Shown in pieces: positions 7,784 through 15,093 of a stretch of 22,435 nucleotides of DNA. Under the pieces are notes generated by a model. The model saw only the letters and a list, made by a program, of their open reading frames with translations, was not told the origin of the DNA and did no database searches. The stretch lies in NCBI GenBank assembly GCA_036389105.1, contig DASVQK010000026.1, positions 1 through 22,435 of the forward strand. The letters run 5' to 3'. Source of the DNA: AC-37 sp036389105 (GTDB lineage: Bacteria; Actinomycetota; Thermoleophilia; Solirubrobacterales; Thermoleophilaceae). The position numbers and the translations under genes are program-made. Positions within the stretch are counted from its first letter, which is position 1. Every line of letters begins with the position of its first letter.

Positions 7784-8575
7784 CTAGCCGCCGCCGGGGA
7801 GGGTCTCGCCTACGGCGCGAGCGTGCCCATGTAGGCGAGGCCGTTGGCCACGTAGGCCTTCGTCTCGCTGAACGGCGGCACCCCGTCGTAACGCTGCACG
7901 TTGCCGGGGCCGGCGTTGTACGCGGCCATGATCAGGCCGGGGTGGTCGCCGAAGAGCGCCCTTGAGGTTCTTGAGGAGCGCCGCGGCGGCGTAGATCGAG
8001 TCGGCCGGGCTGTAGACCGACTCGACGCCGTCGCCGTCGCCGTCCATCGCGTACGCGGCCCAGGTGTTGCCGCAGCTCGCCCTGGCGCAGATCTGCATCG
8101 GGCCGGAGCAGCAGTTGGCGCTGTTCACGCCCGACTGCACGCCCTTCGCGGTCGACCGGCCGTGGTCGGACTCGTTCTTGCCGACCGCGGCCAGGATCCG
8201 CCAGCTCACGCCGTTGGCCTCGCCGGCCGCGCGGTAGAGGCGCAGGTACTCGGACGGGATGTCGGCCGCGCCCTCGCCGCCGGCGTCGGGCACCGGGTTG
8301 TCCGGCACCGGGGTCGGCTGCGGCCGCGGCGTGCGGTGCTTCTTTTTCTTGCGCTTCTTCTTCTTCGTCTTCTTCTTCGGCGCGTCCTTGGCCGCGCGGT
8401 CCACCTTGGGAGCGGGCGCGGACGGGCTCGCGCCGCCGGTGGGGACCGACGAAGCGGTCCCTGACGTGGGCGCCGCCGCGCCGCCGCTCGTGGCGGCCGA
8501 CGCCGCCGCCGGCCAGATGCAGGCGGCGATCGCGAGCGCGATGCAGAGGACGTGACGCGTGGAGGGCGGCATCAC
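7784..8575 (-). CDS. Secreted lytic transglycosylase (SLT-like), apparent frameshift near the C-terminus
   Basis: The signal peptide (about 1-28, ending AAASAA) is followed by a Ala/Pro/Ser linker with a lysine block (residues 67-79, nearly all K) and a proline-rich stretch. The transglycosylase-type lysozyme-like domain starts at about 107 (IPSEYLRLYRAAGEANGVSWRILAAVGKNESDHG), with catalytic candidate E135 and the downstream GPMQI motif at 158-162. After residue about 205 this frame becomes arginine-rich nonsense and stops at 7784. The other frame from 7953 reads FGDHPGLIMAAYNAGPGNVQRYD...AYVANGLAYMGTLAP and stops at 7810. That is the expected C-terminal half of the domain with its YNAGPG motif. 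One extra base, probably in the GGG at 7961-7959, explains the break; the repaired protein would be about 254 residues. It may be a sequencing error or a real lesion. Confidence 0.8.
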   Translation of the reverse strand: MMPPSTRHVLCIALAIAACIWPAAASAATSGGAAAPTSGTASSVPTGGASPSAPAPKVDRAAKDAPKKKTKKKKRKKKKHRTPRPQPTPVPDNPVPDAGGEGAADIPSEYLRLYRAAGEANGVSWRILAAVGKNESDHGRSTAKGVQSGVNSANCCSGPMQICARASCGNTWAAYAMDGDGDGVESVYSPADSIYAAAALLKNLKGALRRPPRPDHGRVQRRPRQRAALRRGAAVQRDEGLRGQRPRLHGHARAVGETLPGGG

Positions 8576-8632
8576 CCGCCTATCGGTAGCCCGGGATGGG
8601 TTGCTTCAGCCAGGCCCCCCGGGTTAGGACAG

Positions 8633-9142
8633 ATGGCCAGTCGCGAATACGATCCGGCGATGGAGGCGGTCGACCACCTCGACCTGGTCGTTACCTCGCT
8701 GGAGCGCAGCCTGGCGTTCTACCGCGGCCTGCTGGGACCGCTCGGATGGGTGCGCACGAGCGAGATCGAGGGCGAGCGCGGGGAGCGCGTGGTCTACCTC
8801 GGCCGGATGGGCGGGATGGGGTCCGTCAGCCTGCGCGAGCTTCAGTCGGACGCGCACGAGGTGCCCTACGACCGCTACGGCGTCGGCCTGCACCACCTGG
8901 CGTTCGCCGCCAGCTCCCGCGCGGTGGTCGACGAGCGCGCCGCATGGCTGCGCGAGCAGGGCGCGACGATCGAGAGCGGGCCCGAGGAGTACGGCTACAC
9001 ACCCGGCTACTACGCGCTGTTCTTCTACGACCCGGACGGGATCAAGCTGGAGCTGGTGCACCGTCCCGGCGAACGGGACCTGGCGCGGCGCGTGCGGGAG
9101 CTGACCGAGCGGGTGGAGCGACTGGAGTCCGGACGCGGCTGA
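8633..9142 (+). CDS. VOC-fold (glyoxalase/bleomycin-resistance/dioxygenase) family protein
   Basis: This 169-residue protein has a single vicinal-oxygen-chelate unit pair. VDHLDLVVTSLERSLAFYRGLLGPLGW opens the first beta-alpha-beta-beta-beta module; GVGLHHLAFAASS and YYALFFYDPDGIKLELVHRP form the second. Likely metal ligands are H15, H88 and E140. The C-terminal 25 residues form a charged helix (LARRVRELTERVERLES), unusual for a bare VOC domain. ATG at 8633 has a weak AGGA upstream; ATG at 8660 (MEAVDHLD) is an equally reasonable start. The substrate is unknown, as it cannot be told from sequence in this superfamily. The gene ends 6 bp before the convergent acetyltransferase. Confidence 0.87.
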   Translation: MASREYDPAMEAVDHLDLVVTSLERSLAFYRGLLGPLGWVRTSEIEGERGERVVYLGRMGGMGSVSLRELQSDAHEVPYDRYGVGLHHLAFAASSRAVVDERAAWLREQGATIESGPEEYGYTPGYYALFFYDPDGIKLELVHRPGERDLARRVRELTERVERLESGRG

Positions 9143-9148
9143 GCGGGG

Positions 9149-9634
9149 TCAGGCAGCGGCCGCGCCGCCGCCGAGCGCGTCCAGCGCCGGGCCCTCGAGC
9201 CGCAGCGTCGTCCAGCCCTCCACCGGCCGGGCGCCCAGGCTGCCGTAGAAGGCCAGCGCCGGCTCGTTCCAGTCGAGGGCCGACCACTCCATCCGCCCGC
9301 AGCCGCGCTCGACCGCGATCGCGGCGACGTGTCGCAGCAGCGCCTGGCCGATGCCGGCACGCCGGTGTTCGGGACGCACGAACAGGTCGTCGAGCCAGAT
9401 GCCCGGACGGCACACGAAGGTGGAGAACGTGCTGAAGAGGACGGCGAAGCCCGCGGGCTCGCCGTCGACCTCGGCCAGCACCGCGTCGGCCGCCGGGTTC
9501 GGCCCGAACAGGTGCCGCGCGAGCTGCTCCTCGGTTCCGACCGCGTGGTCGGCCAGGCGCTCGTACTCGGCCAGCTCGCCGATGAGGGCCAGCAGCAGCG
9601 GCACGTCGGCGGCCGTGGCGGCTCGTACCGGCAC
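9149..9634 (-). CDS. GNAT N-acetyltransferase, spermidine/spermine acetyltransferase-like
   Basis: This 161-residue acetyltransferase has GNAT motif A at about 84-101 (LFVRPEHRRAGIGQALLRH), containing the acetyl-CoA loop RRAGIG. It also has the SSAT/thialysine acetyltransferase-like signatures STFVCRPGIWLDDLFV (71-86) and RMEWSALDWNEPALAFYGSLGA (114-135), with candidate general acid Y130. The family transfers an acetyl group from acetyl-CoA to polyamines or other small amines. The GTG start at 9634 was chosen because it shares one base with the TAG of the upstream PerR-type gene (TAGTG), implying coupled translation. The longer upstream frame only re-reads the regulator gene. The pairing of a polyamine-type acetyltransferase with a peroxide/metal regulator is notable, but the substrate is unproven. 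Confidence 0.88.
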   Translation of the reverse strand: MPVRAATAADVPLLLALIGELAEYERLADHAVGTEEQLARHLFGPNPAADAVLAEVDGEPAGFAVLFSTFSTFVCRPGIWLDDLFVRPEHRRAGIGQALLRHVAAIAVERGCGRMEWSALDWNEPALAFYGSLGARPVEGWTTLRLEGPALDALGGGAAAA

Positions 9635-10083
9635 TAGCGCTCGGCCGCCGAGCAGTCCGCGCACAGTCCCACGACCACCAGCTCCGCGCGATCCGGGCTG
9701 TGCCCCGCCGCCCGGGCGGCCTCCATCGCGCCGGCGGCGCGAACGGTCGCGTCGAGGTCGGTCACCCTGCCGCACGCGCGGCACGAGAAGTGCTGGTGCT
9801 CCTCGGCGCGCGGGTCCCAGAGCACGGCGCCGCCGCCCGCCTCCACGCGCCTCGCCACCCCCAGCTCCTCGAACAGCTCGAGGGTGGCGTAGACGGTGGG
9901 GAGCGACATGCCGGGAAGGCGGCGGCCCGCGACCCGCAGCAGCTCCTCGGCCGTGGTGTGCCGGTGGAGCTCGCGCAGCGTCCGGTGCAGGATCAGGCGC
10001 TGGGAGGTGACCCGCTGGCCGCGCTCGCGCAGCGCTTCCGTCAGCTCGGAGTCGTAGGTGGCGGTTCGCGTTCGCGCTGTCAT
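9634..10083 (-). CDS. perR: Fur-family regulator, PerR type
   Basis: This 149-residue Fur-family repressor has an N-terminal winged helix (about 14-86, with recognition segment GMSLPTVYATLELFEELG) and a C-terminal dimerisation domain. The structural zinc site is complete: C101/C104 (CRAC) and C141/C144 (CADC). Aligned by eye to Bacillus subtilis PerR, all five regulatory metal ligands are present: H42 (=H37), D90 (=D85), H96 (=H91), H98 (=H93) and D109 (=D104). Aspartates rather than glutamates at the last position favour a peroxide sensor over a classical Fur. It is divergent from a VIT1-like transporter with a palindrome between, and coupled to the acetyltransferase downstream. A possible minus-strand -10 (TAAGAT, 10111-10106) abuts that palindrome, suggesting autoregulation. 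Confidence 0.92.
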   Translation of the reverse strand: MTARTRTATYDSELTEALRERGQRVTSQRLILHRTLRELHRHTTAEELLRVAGRRLPGMSLPTVYATLELFEELGVARRVEAGGGAVLWDPRAEEHQHFSCRACGRVTDLDATVRAAGAMEAARAAGHSPDRAELVVVGLCADCSAAER

Positions 10084-10092
10084 AGGCAGTTC

Positions 10093-10106
10093 TTAGGGAT
10101 ACCTAA
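10093..10106. promoter_or_regulatory. Palindrome between perR and the VIT1-like gene; candidate PerR/Fur operator
   Basis: TTAGG-GATA-CCTAA has two perfect 5-bp arms. It lies 10 bp upstream of the perR ATG, near its probable transcription start, and 15 bp upstream of the -10 of the divergent transporter gene. It could therefore control both promoters. The sequence is more GC-rich than the Bacillus PER box and resembles the outer half-sites of actinobacterial iron-box motifs, so the cognate regulator is inferred from position only. Confidence 0.5.
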
Positions 10107-10121
10107 TCTTAACAGACTTGC

Positions 10122-10127
10122 TATATT
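10122..10127 (+). promoter_or_regulatory. Extended -10 element (TGcTATATT) for the VIT1-like gene; leaderless transcript likely
   Basis: TATATT with an upstream TG (10119-10120) forms an extended -10. The GTG start lies 8 nt beyond it, where transcription would begin, so the mRNA is probably leaderless. No convincing -35 is present, which fits an extended -10 promoter. Confidence 0.55.
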
Positions 10128-10135
10128 GAGCTGGC

Positions 10136-10645
10136 GTGACCACGGCTGTCAAGGCACTGATCTCCGGCTGGCGCAGCGGCAGCGAGCGGCAGCGGGTGCT
10201 CCAGATCGTGCAGCCGGGCCTGATCGGGCTGATCGACGGCACCCTCTCCACCCTCGCCCCGATCTTCGCGTCCGCGTACATCGCGGGGTCGCGCGCCGCT
10301 CTGCTGGTGGGCCTGGCCACCGCCCTCGGCGCGGCCATCAGCATGGGCCTGTCGGAGGGCCTGTCCGACGACGGCACGCTCACCGGCCGCGGCGGCGCGC
10401 TCGGACGCGGCACGATCACAGGCGTCGCCACCTTCGTGGGCGGCGCCGCCCACACGATGCCGTTCCTGATCAGCGACGTGGACAAGGCGCTGACGGTGGC
10501 CTACCCGGTGGTCGCCGCCGAGCTGGTCGTGATCGCGTGGGTGCGCCGGCGGTTCATGCAGGTCTCGCTGGCCACCTCGCTCGTGCAGGTGAGCCTGGGC
10601 GGCGCGATCATCGCCGCGGTGGGCGTGCTGCTGGGCCACGCCTGA
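10136..10645 (+). CDS. VIT1/CCC1-like membrane transporter (iron/manganese type)
   Basis: This 169-residue integral membrane protein has about four to five hydrophobic segments. The VIT-family signature is visible: GLIDGTLSTLAPIFASAYIAG (28-48), then AAISMGLSEGLSDDG (66-80), with acidic residues inside the first helices as in Fe2+/Mn2+ transporters of this family. GGAAHTMPFLI lines the third segment. There is no fused ferritin-like domain, unlike MbfA-type proteins. The known family moves divalent iron or manganese out of the cytosol (into vacuoles in eukaryotes, out of the cell in bacteria); export is the likely role here but unproven. The divergent PerR-type regulator and shared palindrome suggest induction by metal or peroxide. 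Confidence 0.82.
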   Translation: MTTAVKALISGWRSGSERQRVLQIVQPGLIGLIDGTLSTLAPIFASAYIAGSRAALLVGLATALGAAISMGLSEGLSDDGTLTGRGGALGRGTITGVATFVGGAAHTMPFLISDVDKALTVAYPVVAAELVVIAWVRRRFMQVSLATSLVQVSLGGAIIAAVGVLLGHA

Positions 10646-10650
10646 CCTTC

Positions 10651-10663
10651 GTCGCTAGGCGAC
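10651..10663. terminator. Short hairpin between convergent VIT1-like and P450 genes
   Basis: GTCGC-TAG-GCGAC is a perfect 5-bp inverted repeat starting 6 bp after the VIT1-like stop and containing the P450 stop codon. It has no T-run, and the stem is short. It could be a weak bidirectional terminator or chance. Confidence 0.3.
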
Positions 10664-11986
10664 CGGATGCCACACCACGCGTGCGCCCTGGGCGGGCACC
10701 AGCGTTATGCCGCGCCGTCCCACGCGCTCGGGCGCGGGATCGGGCGCGCTGACGACCCCCGCTCGCAGCAGTGTGCGCAGCACCGTCCTCATCTCGAAGG
10801 TGGCGAAGGCGGCGCCCAGGCAGCGCCGCGTGCCGCCGCCGAAGGGGAACCAGGTGTAGCCGCTGGGCGCGGGGCCCAGGAAGCGCTCGGGCCTGAAGGC
10901 GTGGGGCTCGGGGTAGAGGTCCGGGCGCCTGTGCACGAGGTGGGTGCACGGCGCCACGCGGACTCCGGCGGGGTAGTCGCGGCCGCCGATCGTCATCGGC
11001 GCCGCCAGGTGCCGGAAGACGAACGGGACCACGGGCCGCAGGCGGAGCGTCTCCTTGATCGTCGCGTCGAGGTAGTCCTCGTCGCCCGCTTCAAGCTCGG
11101 TCCGCAGGCGCTCCACGGCCGCCGGCTCGCGCGCGAGCCGCTCGATCGCCCAGGCCAGGCCGGTCGCCGTCGTGTCGTGTCCGGCCGCCAGGAGGGTGAC
11201 GAGCTCGTCGCGCAGGTGCTCGTCGGACAGGGGCTCCCCGCGGTCGTCGCGAGCCTGGACGAGCATCGACAGGATGTCGGTGCGCTCGGCCGACGCCGGG
11301 TCGGCGCGGCGGCGCGCGATCTCCTCGAGCAGGATGGCGTCGACGCGCTTCAGCGTGGGCGCGACGCGCTGCCACGCGCGCACGGCCGTGCCGCCCGGCT
11401 TCAGCAGGAGCAGCATCAGCAGCCGGCGCGGCGGCGCCGCGGTGTCGATGAACCTGACGAGCGCGCGCCGCACCCGCTCCAGCCGCTCGGCGTCGTCCAT
11501 GCCGAAGACGGCCCGCATGATCACCTCGAGGGCGATGGCCCGCATGCTGGGCGCGACCGCGAACGGCCTACCGGCCGGCCAGTCGGCGATCCGGCGCTCG
11601 GCCACGCTCGCGATCAGGTCCCCGTAGACGCGCATCCGCTCGCCGTGGAATGGGGGCAGCATCAGCTTGCGCTCGCGCAGGTGCTCCGCCCCGTCGAGGA
11701 GCAGGACGGAGTGGCGGCCCAGGCCGGCGGCCAGCGCCGCGTTGGCCTCGCCCGATCGCAGCAACTCCGGGTCGCCGGTGAACACCTCGCGCACCGCGCC
11801 GGGGTCGGACATGATCACGACCGGCGGCATGGCGCCCAGGCGGATTGTGAACGGGTCGCCGTAGCGGCGCTGAGCGTCCTCCAGGAACGGCAGCGGTCGC
11901 CATACGTAGTCGAAGAGGCGCAGGTAGGGCAGGTGCGTGGGACCGGGCGGCAGGTCCGCGCGGACGGCCGGTAGGCCGTTTCCCAT
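10655..11986 (-). CDS. Cytochrome P450
   Basis: This is a soluble bacterial-type P450 of 443 residues if it starts at ATG 11986 (MGNGLPAVRADLPPGP). The signature elements are the I-helix AGHDTT (268-273), K-helix ETLR (312-315), the PERF block FRPERF (364-369) and the heme loop FPFGGGTRRCLG with ligand C389. It should bind heme and monooxygenate an organic substrate with electrons from a separate ferredoxin; no redox partner gene is in the window. The frame stays open to a GTG at 12079, with another GTG at 12025 (MTTATRDGARERSMGNG). The proline-rich LPPGP hinge near residue 13 supports the shorter start, but none has a clear ribosome site. It is divergent from an MFS exporter, which suggests a shared biosynthetic or detoxification role, not demonstrated. 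Confidence 0.94.
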   Translation of the reverse strand: MGNGLPAVRADLPPGPTHLPYLRLFDYVWRPLPFLEDAQRRYGDPFTIRLGAMPPVVIMSDPGAVREVFTGDPELLRSGEANAALAAGLGRHSVLLLDGAEHLRERKLMLPPFHGERMRVYGDLIASVAERRIADWPAGRPFAVAPSMRAIALEVIMRAVFGMDDAERLERVRRALVRFIDTAAPPRRLLMLLLLKPGGTAVRAWQRVAPTLKRVDAILLEEIARRRADPASAERTDILSMLVQARDDRGEPLSDEHLRDELVTLLAAGHDTTATGLAWAIERLAREPAAVERLRTELEAGDEDYLDATIKETLRLRPVVPFVFRHLAAPMTIGGRDYPAGVRVAPCTHLVHRRPDLYPEPHAFRPERFLGPAPSGYTWFPFGGGTRRCLGAAFATFEMRTVLRTLLRAGVVSAPDPAPERVGRRGITLVPAQGARVVWHPVA

Positions 11987-12115
11987 GCTGCGCTCGCGGG
12001 CCCCGTCCCGCGTCGCCGTGGTCACGCGGACAAGCGTCCCAAGACACGCCGGTGCGGTCAACAACGTGTCATACGGCACAGCGGCGCGCGTCGCGGGATC
12101 TCGTCTCTTGCTACT

Positions 12116-12129
12116 TTACGTTAACGTAA
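12116..12129. promoter_or_regulatory. Perfect 14-bp palindrome TTACGTTAACGTAA over the exporter promoter
   Basis: The sequence is identical to its reverse complement. It ends 3 bp before the TTG start of the MFS gene and contains a TANNNT element (TACGTT, 12117-12122) at the right distance for a leaderless start at 12133. A bound protein would block that promoter. ACGTnnACGT-type palindromes are known for some MerR-family regulators (for example LiuR), and a MerR gene is co-transcribed with the exporter, so it is the best candidate ligand. The P450 promoter on the other strand may also be affected. Confidence 0.6.
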
Positions 12130-12132
12130 GGA

Positions 12133-13650
12133 TTGCTTTTGAAGCCAGCCTCGCGAACATCCCGACTGCGCCCGGGCGTCAGCGCCGGGCACGAGCACTA
12201 CAAGTGGTGGGCGCTGTCGTGCACCAGCCTGGGCATGCTGCTGGCCACGCTCAACTCCGGCACGCTGATCATCGCCCTGCCGGACCTCGAGCGCTCGCTC
12301 CACACCAGCCTGCTGGAGCTCGTCTGGGTGATCCTCGCGTACATGATCGCCTCCACCGTGCTGGTGCTCACGGCGGGCCGGCTGTCCGACCTGTTCGGGC
12401 GCAAGCGGGCGTATCTGACGGGCTTCGCCATCTTCGCCGCCGCGTCGCTGGGCGCCGGGTTCGCCGGCGGCGGCACCGAGCTCATCCTGTGGCGGATCGT
12501 GCAGGGCGTCGGCGGCGCGCTCCTGTTCGCCAACGCGTCCGCCCTGGTCACCGACGCCTTCCCACGCGAGCAGCTCGGCCTGGCCATGGGAACCAACACG
12601 ATGGTCGCCGCGATCGGCCTCGTGCTCGGACCGGTGCTGGGCGGCCTCCTGGTGTCGATCTCGTGGCAGTGGGTGTTCTGGTTCAACGTGCCGCTGGCGC
12701 TGGCGGGAGCGGTATGGGGCGCGCTCGTCCTGCGCGAGCTGGCTAAGCAGGACACGGTGCGCGGCCTGGACCTGCTCGGCACCAGCGCGTTCGTGGTCGG
12801 CCTCACCGGGCTGGTCCTGGGCGTGTCGAAGGGAGGGCTGTCGGGCTGGAGCGACCCGGTCGTGATCGGCGGACTGATCGCCGCCGCGGTCCTGCTGCCC
12901 GCGTTCGTGGCGATCGAGCGGCGCGCGCGGGCGCCGATGCTCGACCTGACGATCTTCCAGAGCCGCATGTTCTCGGCGGCCACGGGCGCCGCCTTCATCA
13001 ACGGGCTCTCGCGCTTCGCGCTGATGTTCCTGTTCGTCTTCTACTTCCAGGGCGCGCAGGGCGACGACCCGATCGAGGCCGGCGTGAAGCTGTCGCCGAT
13101 GGCGATCGGGATGCTGGTGGCATCGCCGCCCGCGGGCATGTGGGCGGACCGGCGCGGGTCCCGCGCGCTGGCCGCGCTCGGGATGGTGGTGGGCGCCGTG
13201 GGCCTGGCGCTCATGACGACGCTCCAGCCGCACTCGCCGTACTGGCAGAGCTCGTTGTGGCTGTTCATCGTCGGGGTCGGCTCGGGCATGTTCAACAGCC
13301 CGAACACGGCGGCCATGATGGGGACCGTGCCGGCGCACCGCCGCGGCATAGCGGCGGGGGCGCGGATGATGCTCCAGAACACCGGCGCGGTGCTGTCGAT
13401 CGCGTTCGTGCTGGCCGTGGTCACGGCCGCGGTGCCCAAGGACGTCTTGCTGAGGATCTTCTCCGGCCTGGCCCAGGGGCTGAGCGACGCGAAGCTCGCC
13501 CCGTTCATCCACAACATGCACACGGCGCTGTGGGTGCTGGCGGCCACGTCGGTGGTGGGGGCGTTCGTGTCGCTTCTGCGGCCGCGGCACGGCGAGTCCG
13601 AAGTGGACCCGCGTGCCGCATTGGCGCCGGCGGCGGGGACGATCCGGTGA
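12133..13650 (+). CDS. MFS multidrug exporter, DHA2 (14-TMS, EmrB/QacA-like) family
   Basis: This 505-residue protein has about 14 predicted membrane segments. It carries the DHA2 hallmarks: LNSGTLIIALPDLERSL in TM1 and the loop 2-3 motif A GRLSDLFGRKRAY. Motif C-like GLVLGPVLGG is in TM5, preceded by ILWRIVQGVGGALLFANASALVTDAFP. It should export small hydrophobic or amphipathic compounds by proton antiport; the substrate is unknown. The start is TTG at 12133 (or TTG at 12139); no ATG or GTG exists before the first membrane segment. A probable -10 (TACGTT) 10 nt upstream suggests a leaderless message. The stop overlaps the GTG of the MerR gene (GTGA), so exporter and regulator form one operon, probably self-regulated through the upstream palindrome. 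Confidence 0.92.
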   Translation: MLLKPASRTSRLRPGVSAGHEHYKWWALSCTSLGMLLATLNSGTLIIALPDLERSLHTSLLELVWVILAYMIASTVLVLTAGRLSDLFGRKRAYLTGFAIFAAASLGAGFAGGGTELILWRIVQGVGGALLFANASALVTDAFPREQLGLAMGTNTMVAAIGLVLGPVLGGLLVSISWQWVFWFNVPLALAGAVWGALVLRELAKQDTVRGLDLLGTSAFVVGLTGLVLGVSKGGLSGWSDPVVIGGLIAAAVLLPAFVAIERRARAPMLDLTIFQSRMFSAATGAAFINGLSRFALMFLFVFYFQGAQGDDPIEAGVKLSPMAIGMLVASPPAGMWADRRGSRALAALGMVVGAVGLALMTTLQPHSPYWQSSLWLFIVGVGSGMFNSPNTAAMMGTVPAHRRGIAAGARMMLQNTGAVLSIAFVLAVVTAAVPKDVLLRIFSGLAQGLSDAKLAPFIHNMHTALWVLAATSVVGAFVSLLRPRHGESEVDPRAALAPAAGTIR

Positions 13651-14102
13651 GCCCCGCGGGCACCGAGGCGCGGCCGATGCGGATCGGCGAGCTGGCCCGC
13701 GAGGTGGGCACCACGCCGCGCACGATCCGCTACTACGAGGAGATCGGCCTGCTGCCCGAGCCGGCGGAACGGCCGTCGGGACAGCACCGCAACTACACGG
13801 CCGCGGACGTGGAGCGGCTGCGGGAGCTGATCCGGCTGAAGGACCTGCTGGGGGTCTCGCTCGAGGAGCTGCGCGAACTGGTGGAGGCCGAGGAGGCGCG
13901 CGCGGTGCTGCGGCGGCAGTTCCACGAGAGCGACGACCCGAAGCGGCGGGGGGAGATCCTGGTGCAGGCGCTGGGACACCTCGACCGGCAGGTGGAGCTC
14001 GTCCGCCGCCGCAAGGCGGAGCTCGAGAAGCTCGAGGGCGAGCTGACGGCGCGCCGGCGGCGCGTGCGGCGGAGGATGGCCGAGCAGCGCGCGGCCGATT
14101 AG
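13647..14102 (+). CDS. MerR-family transcriptional regulator
   Basis: This 151-residue protein has the MerR winged helix-turn-helix at about 11-80 (MRIGELAREVGTTPRTIRYYEEIGLLPEPAERPSGQHRNYTAADVERLRELIRLKDLLGVSLEELREL). A long dimerisation coiled coil follows and ends in a strongly basic tail (RRRRVRRRM). There are no cysteines, so it is not a metal- or redox-cluster sensor; there is also no obvious ligand-binding domain beyond the coil. The GTG start at 13647 overlaps the exporter stop; ATG at 13677 is the alternative. It likely controls its own operon through the 14-bp palindrome at 12116. The split-barrel protein gene follows 9 bp later and may belong to the same transcript. Confidence 0.9.
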   Translation: MSPAGTEARPMRIGELAREVGTTPRTIRYYEEIGLLPEPAERPSGQHRNYTAADVERLRELIRLKDLLGVSLEELRELVEAEEARAVLRRQFHESDDPKRRGEILVQALGHLDRQVELVRRRKAELEKLEGELTARRRRVRRRMAEQRAAD

Positions 14103-14111
14103 GCTGCGCGG

Positions 14112-15080
14112 ATGGCGGACGGTTCGTGGCCGGAGGAGGTCGATCGGGTGATCGGCGGCGACCTGACCGCGGGGCTGGCCTATGTGACCCCGGCGGGCGG
14201 CTCGGTGGTCACCGCGGTGGCGCCGGTGGGGCTGCGCGACCGAGAGCGCGGGACCGTCGGCTTCACGACGTCGCTCGGGCTCTCCAAGAAGCTCGAGCGC
14301 ATGAAGGAGGACCCGCACATCTCGCTCGCCTACCACGCGCGTGACTACGGCTTCGCCACCGAGCCGGGATTCGCGCTGGCGCAGGGCGACGCGTCGATCG
14401 CGCTCGATCCCGACGAACGCTACCTCGAGGAGGAGCTGGGGCCGCGGGCGGAGCGCTACCTGGGGCCGCGCAAGAGCGGGGTCTTCTGGGACCGCTGGCT
14501 GCGGGAGTACTACCGCGACCGCGTGCCCGTGGAGGTGCGCGTGCGGCGGGTGCTGAGCTGGCGCGACGCCGATTGCCGCGGCGAGCCGCGCGTGGACGGC
14601 GAGCCGCTCCCAGCGGAGCCGGTGCCGCCGCAGAGCGATCCGAAAGGGGGTACCGGCCCGCGCGTGGACGTGCGGCGCGCGGCGCGGCGGGCGCGACCGC
14701 TGCGACACCAGCTCTTGGCGTTCAGGGGCGCGGACGACTACCCGGTGCAGGTGCCGATCGACATCGCGGGCGCGGAGGAGCACGGGCTCGTGCTGCACAC
14801 GCCGCCCGGGGTCGTGCCCGTGGGCGGCCGGCGCGCCGGCCTGCTGGCCCACGACTACGGGCCGCAGCTCACGGGCATCGCCGCGCGGCAGTTCACCGGT
14901 TGGCTGACCGTGGACGAGGCGTCGGGGCGCGCCCTGTACGCGCCGCACACCGAGCAGGGCTTCCGCACGCCATCCAACAAGACGCTGCTACTGCTGGCCA
15001 ACGGCCTGCTGGCCAAGCGCGGGCTGCGGAAGGCCGAGCGCTCCGGGGCGCTGCAGCGCCTGCGGGCGGCGCCCGGCTGA
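14112..15080 (+). CDS. Putative FMN/F420-binding split-barrel protein, possibly two tandem barrels
   Basis: This 322-residue protein starts MADGSWPEEVDRVIGGD. The N-terminal half has the pyridoxamine-phosphate-oxidase-like pattern (GLAYVTPAGGSVVTAVAPVGLRDRERGTVGFTTSLGLSKKLERMKEDPHISLAYHAR): a strand, a turn, then the 'K...L..DP.ISL' helix-strand. The middle (about 165-195) is charged and low in conservation. The C-terminal half (about 195-300) has a second, weaker barrel-like pattern (HQLLAFRGADDYPVQVPIDIAG...PPGVVPVGGRRAGLLAHDYGPQLTGIAARQFTGWLTVD). The fold would bind a flavin or F420 and act as a reductase or oxidase; the reaction is unknown. It lies 9 bp after the MerR gene, so probably the same operon, and ends before a hairpin. 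Confidence 0.7.
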   Translation: MADGSWPEEVDRVIGGDLTAGLAYVTPAGGSVVTAVAPVGLRDRERGTVGFTTSLGLSKKLERMKEDPHISLAYHARDYGFATEPGFALAQGDASIALDPDERYLEEELGPRAERYLGPRKSGVFWDRWLREYYRDRVPVEVRVRRVLSWRDADCRGEPRVDGEPLPAEPVPPQSDPKGGTGPRVDVRRAARRARPLRHQLLAFRGADDYPVQVPIDIAGAEEHGLVLHTPPGVVPVGGRRAGLLAHDYGPQLTGIAARQFTGWLTVDEASGRALYAPHTEQGFRTPSNKTLLLLANGLLAKRGLRKAERSGALQRLRAAPG

Positions 15081-15093
15081 GGTCTGCGCGGAC

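Noticed and set aside
8576..8632. Cyclic-di-AMP (ydaO-type) riboswitch upstream of the transglycosylase gene, as known for actinobacterial wall hydrolases
   Set aside because: Only about 57 bp separate the divergent genes, too short for that riboswitch, and no matching motifs were seen.
13041..14948. A 635-codon minus-strand open frame spanning the MFS, MerR and split-barrel genes
   Set aside because: It is antisense to three well-supported genes, and its composition is typical of a shadow frame.
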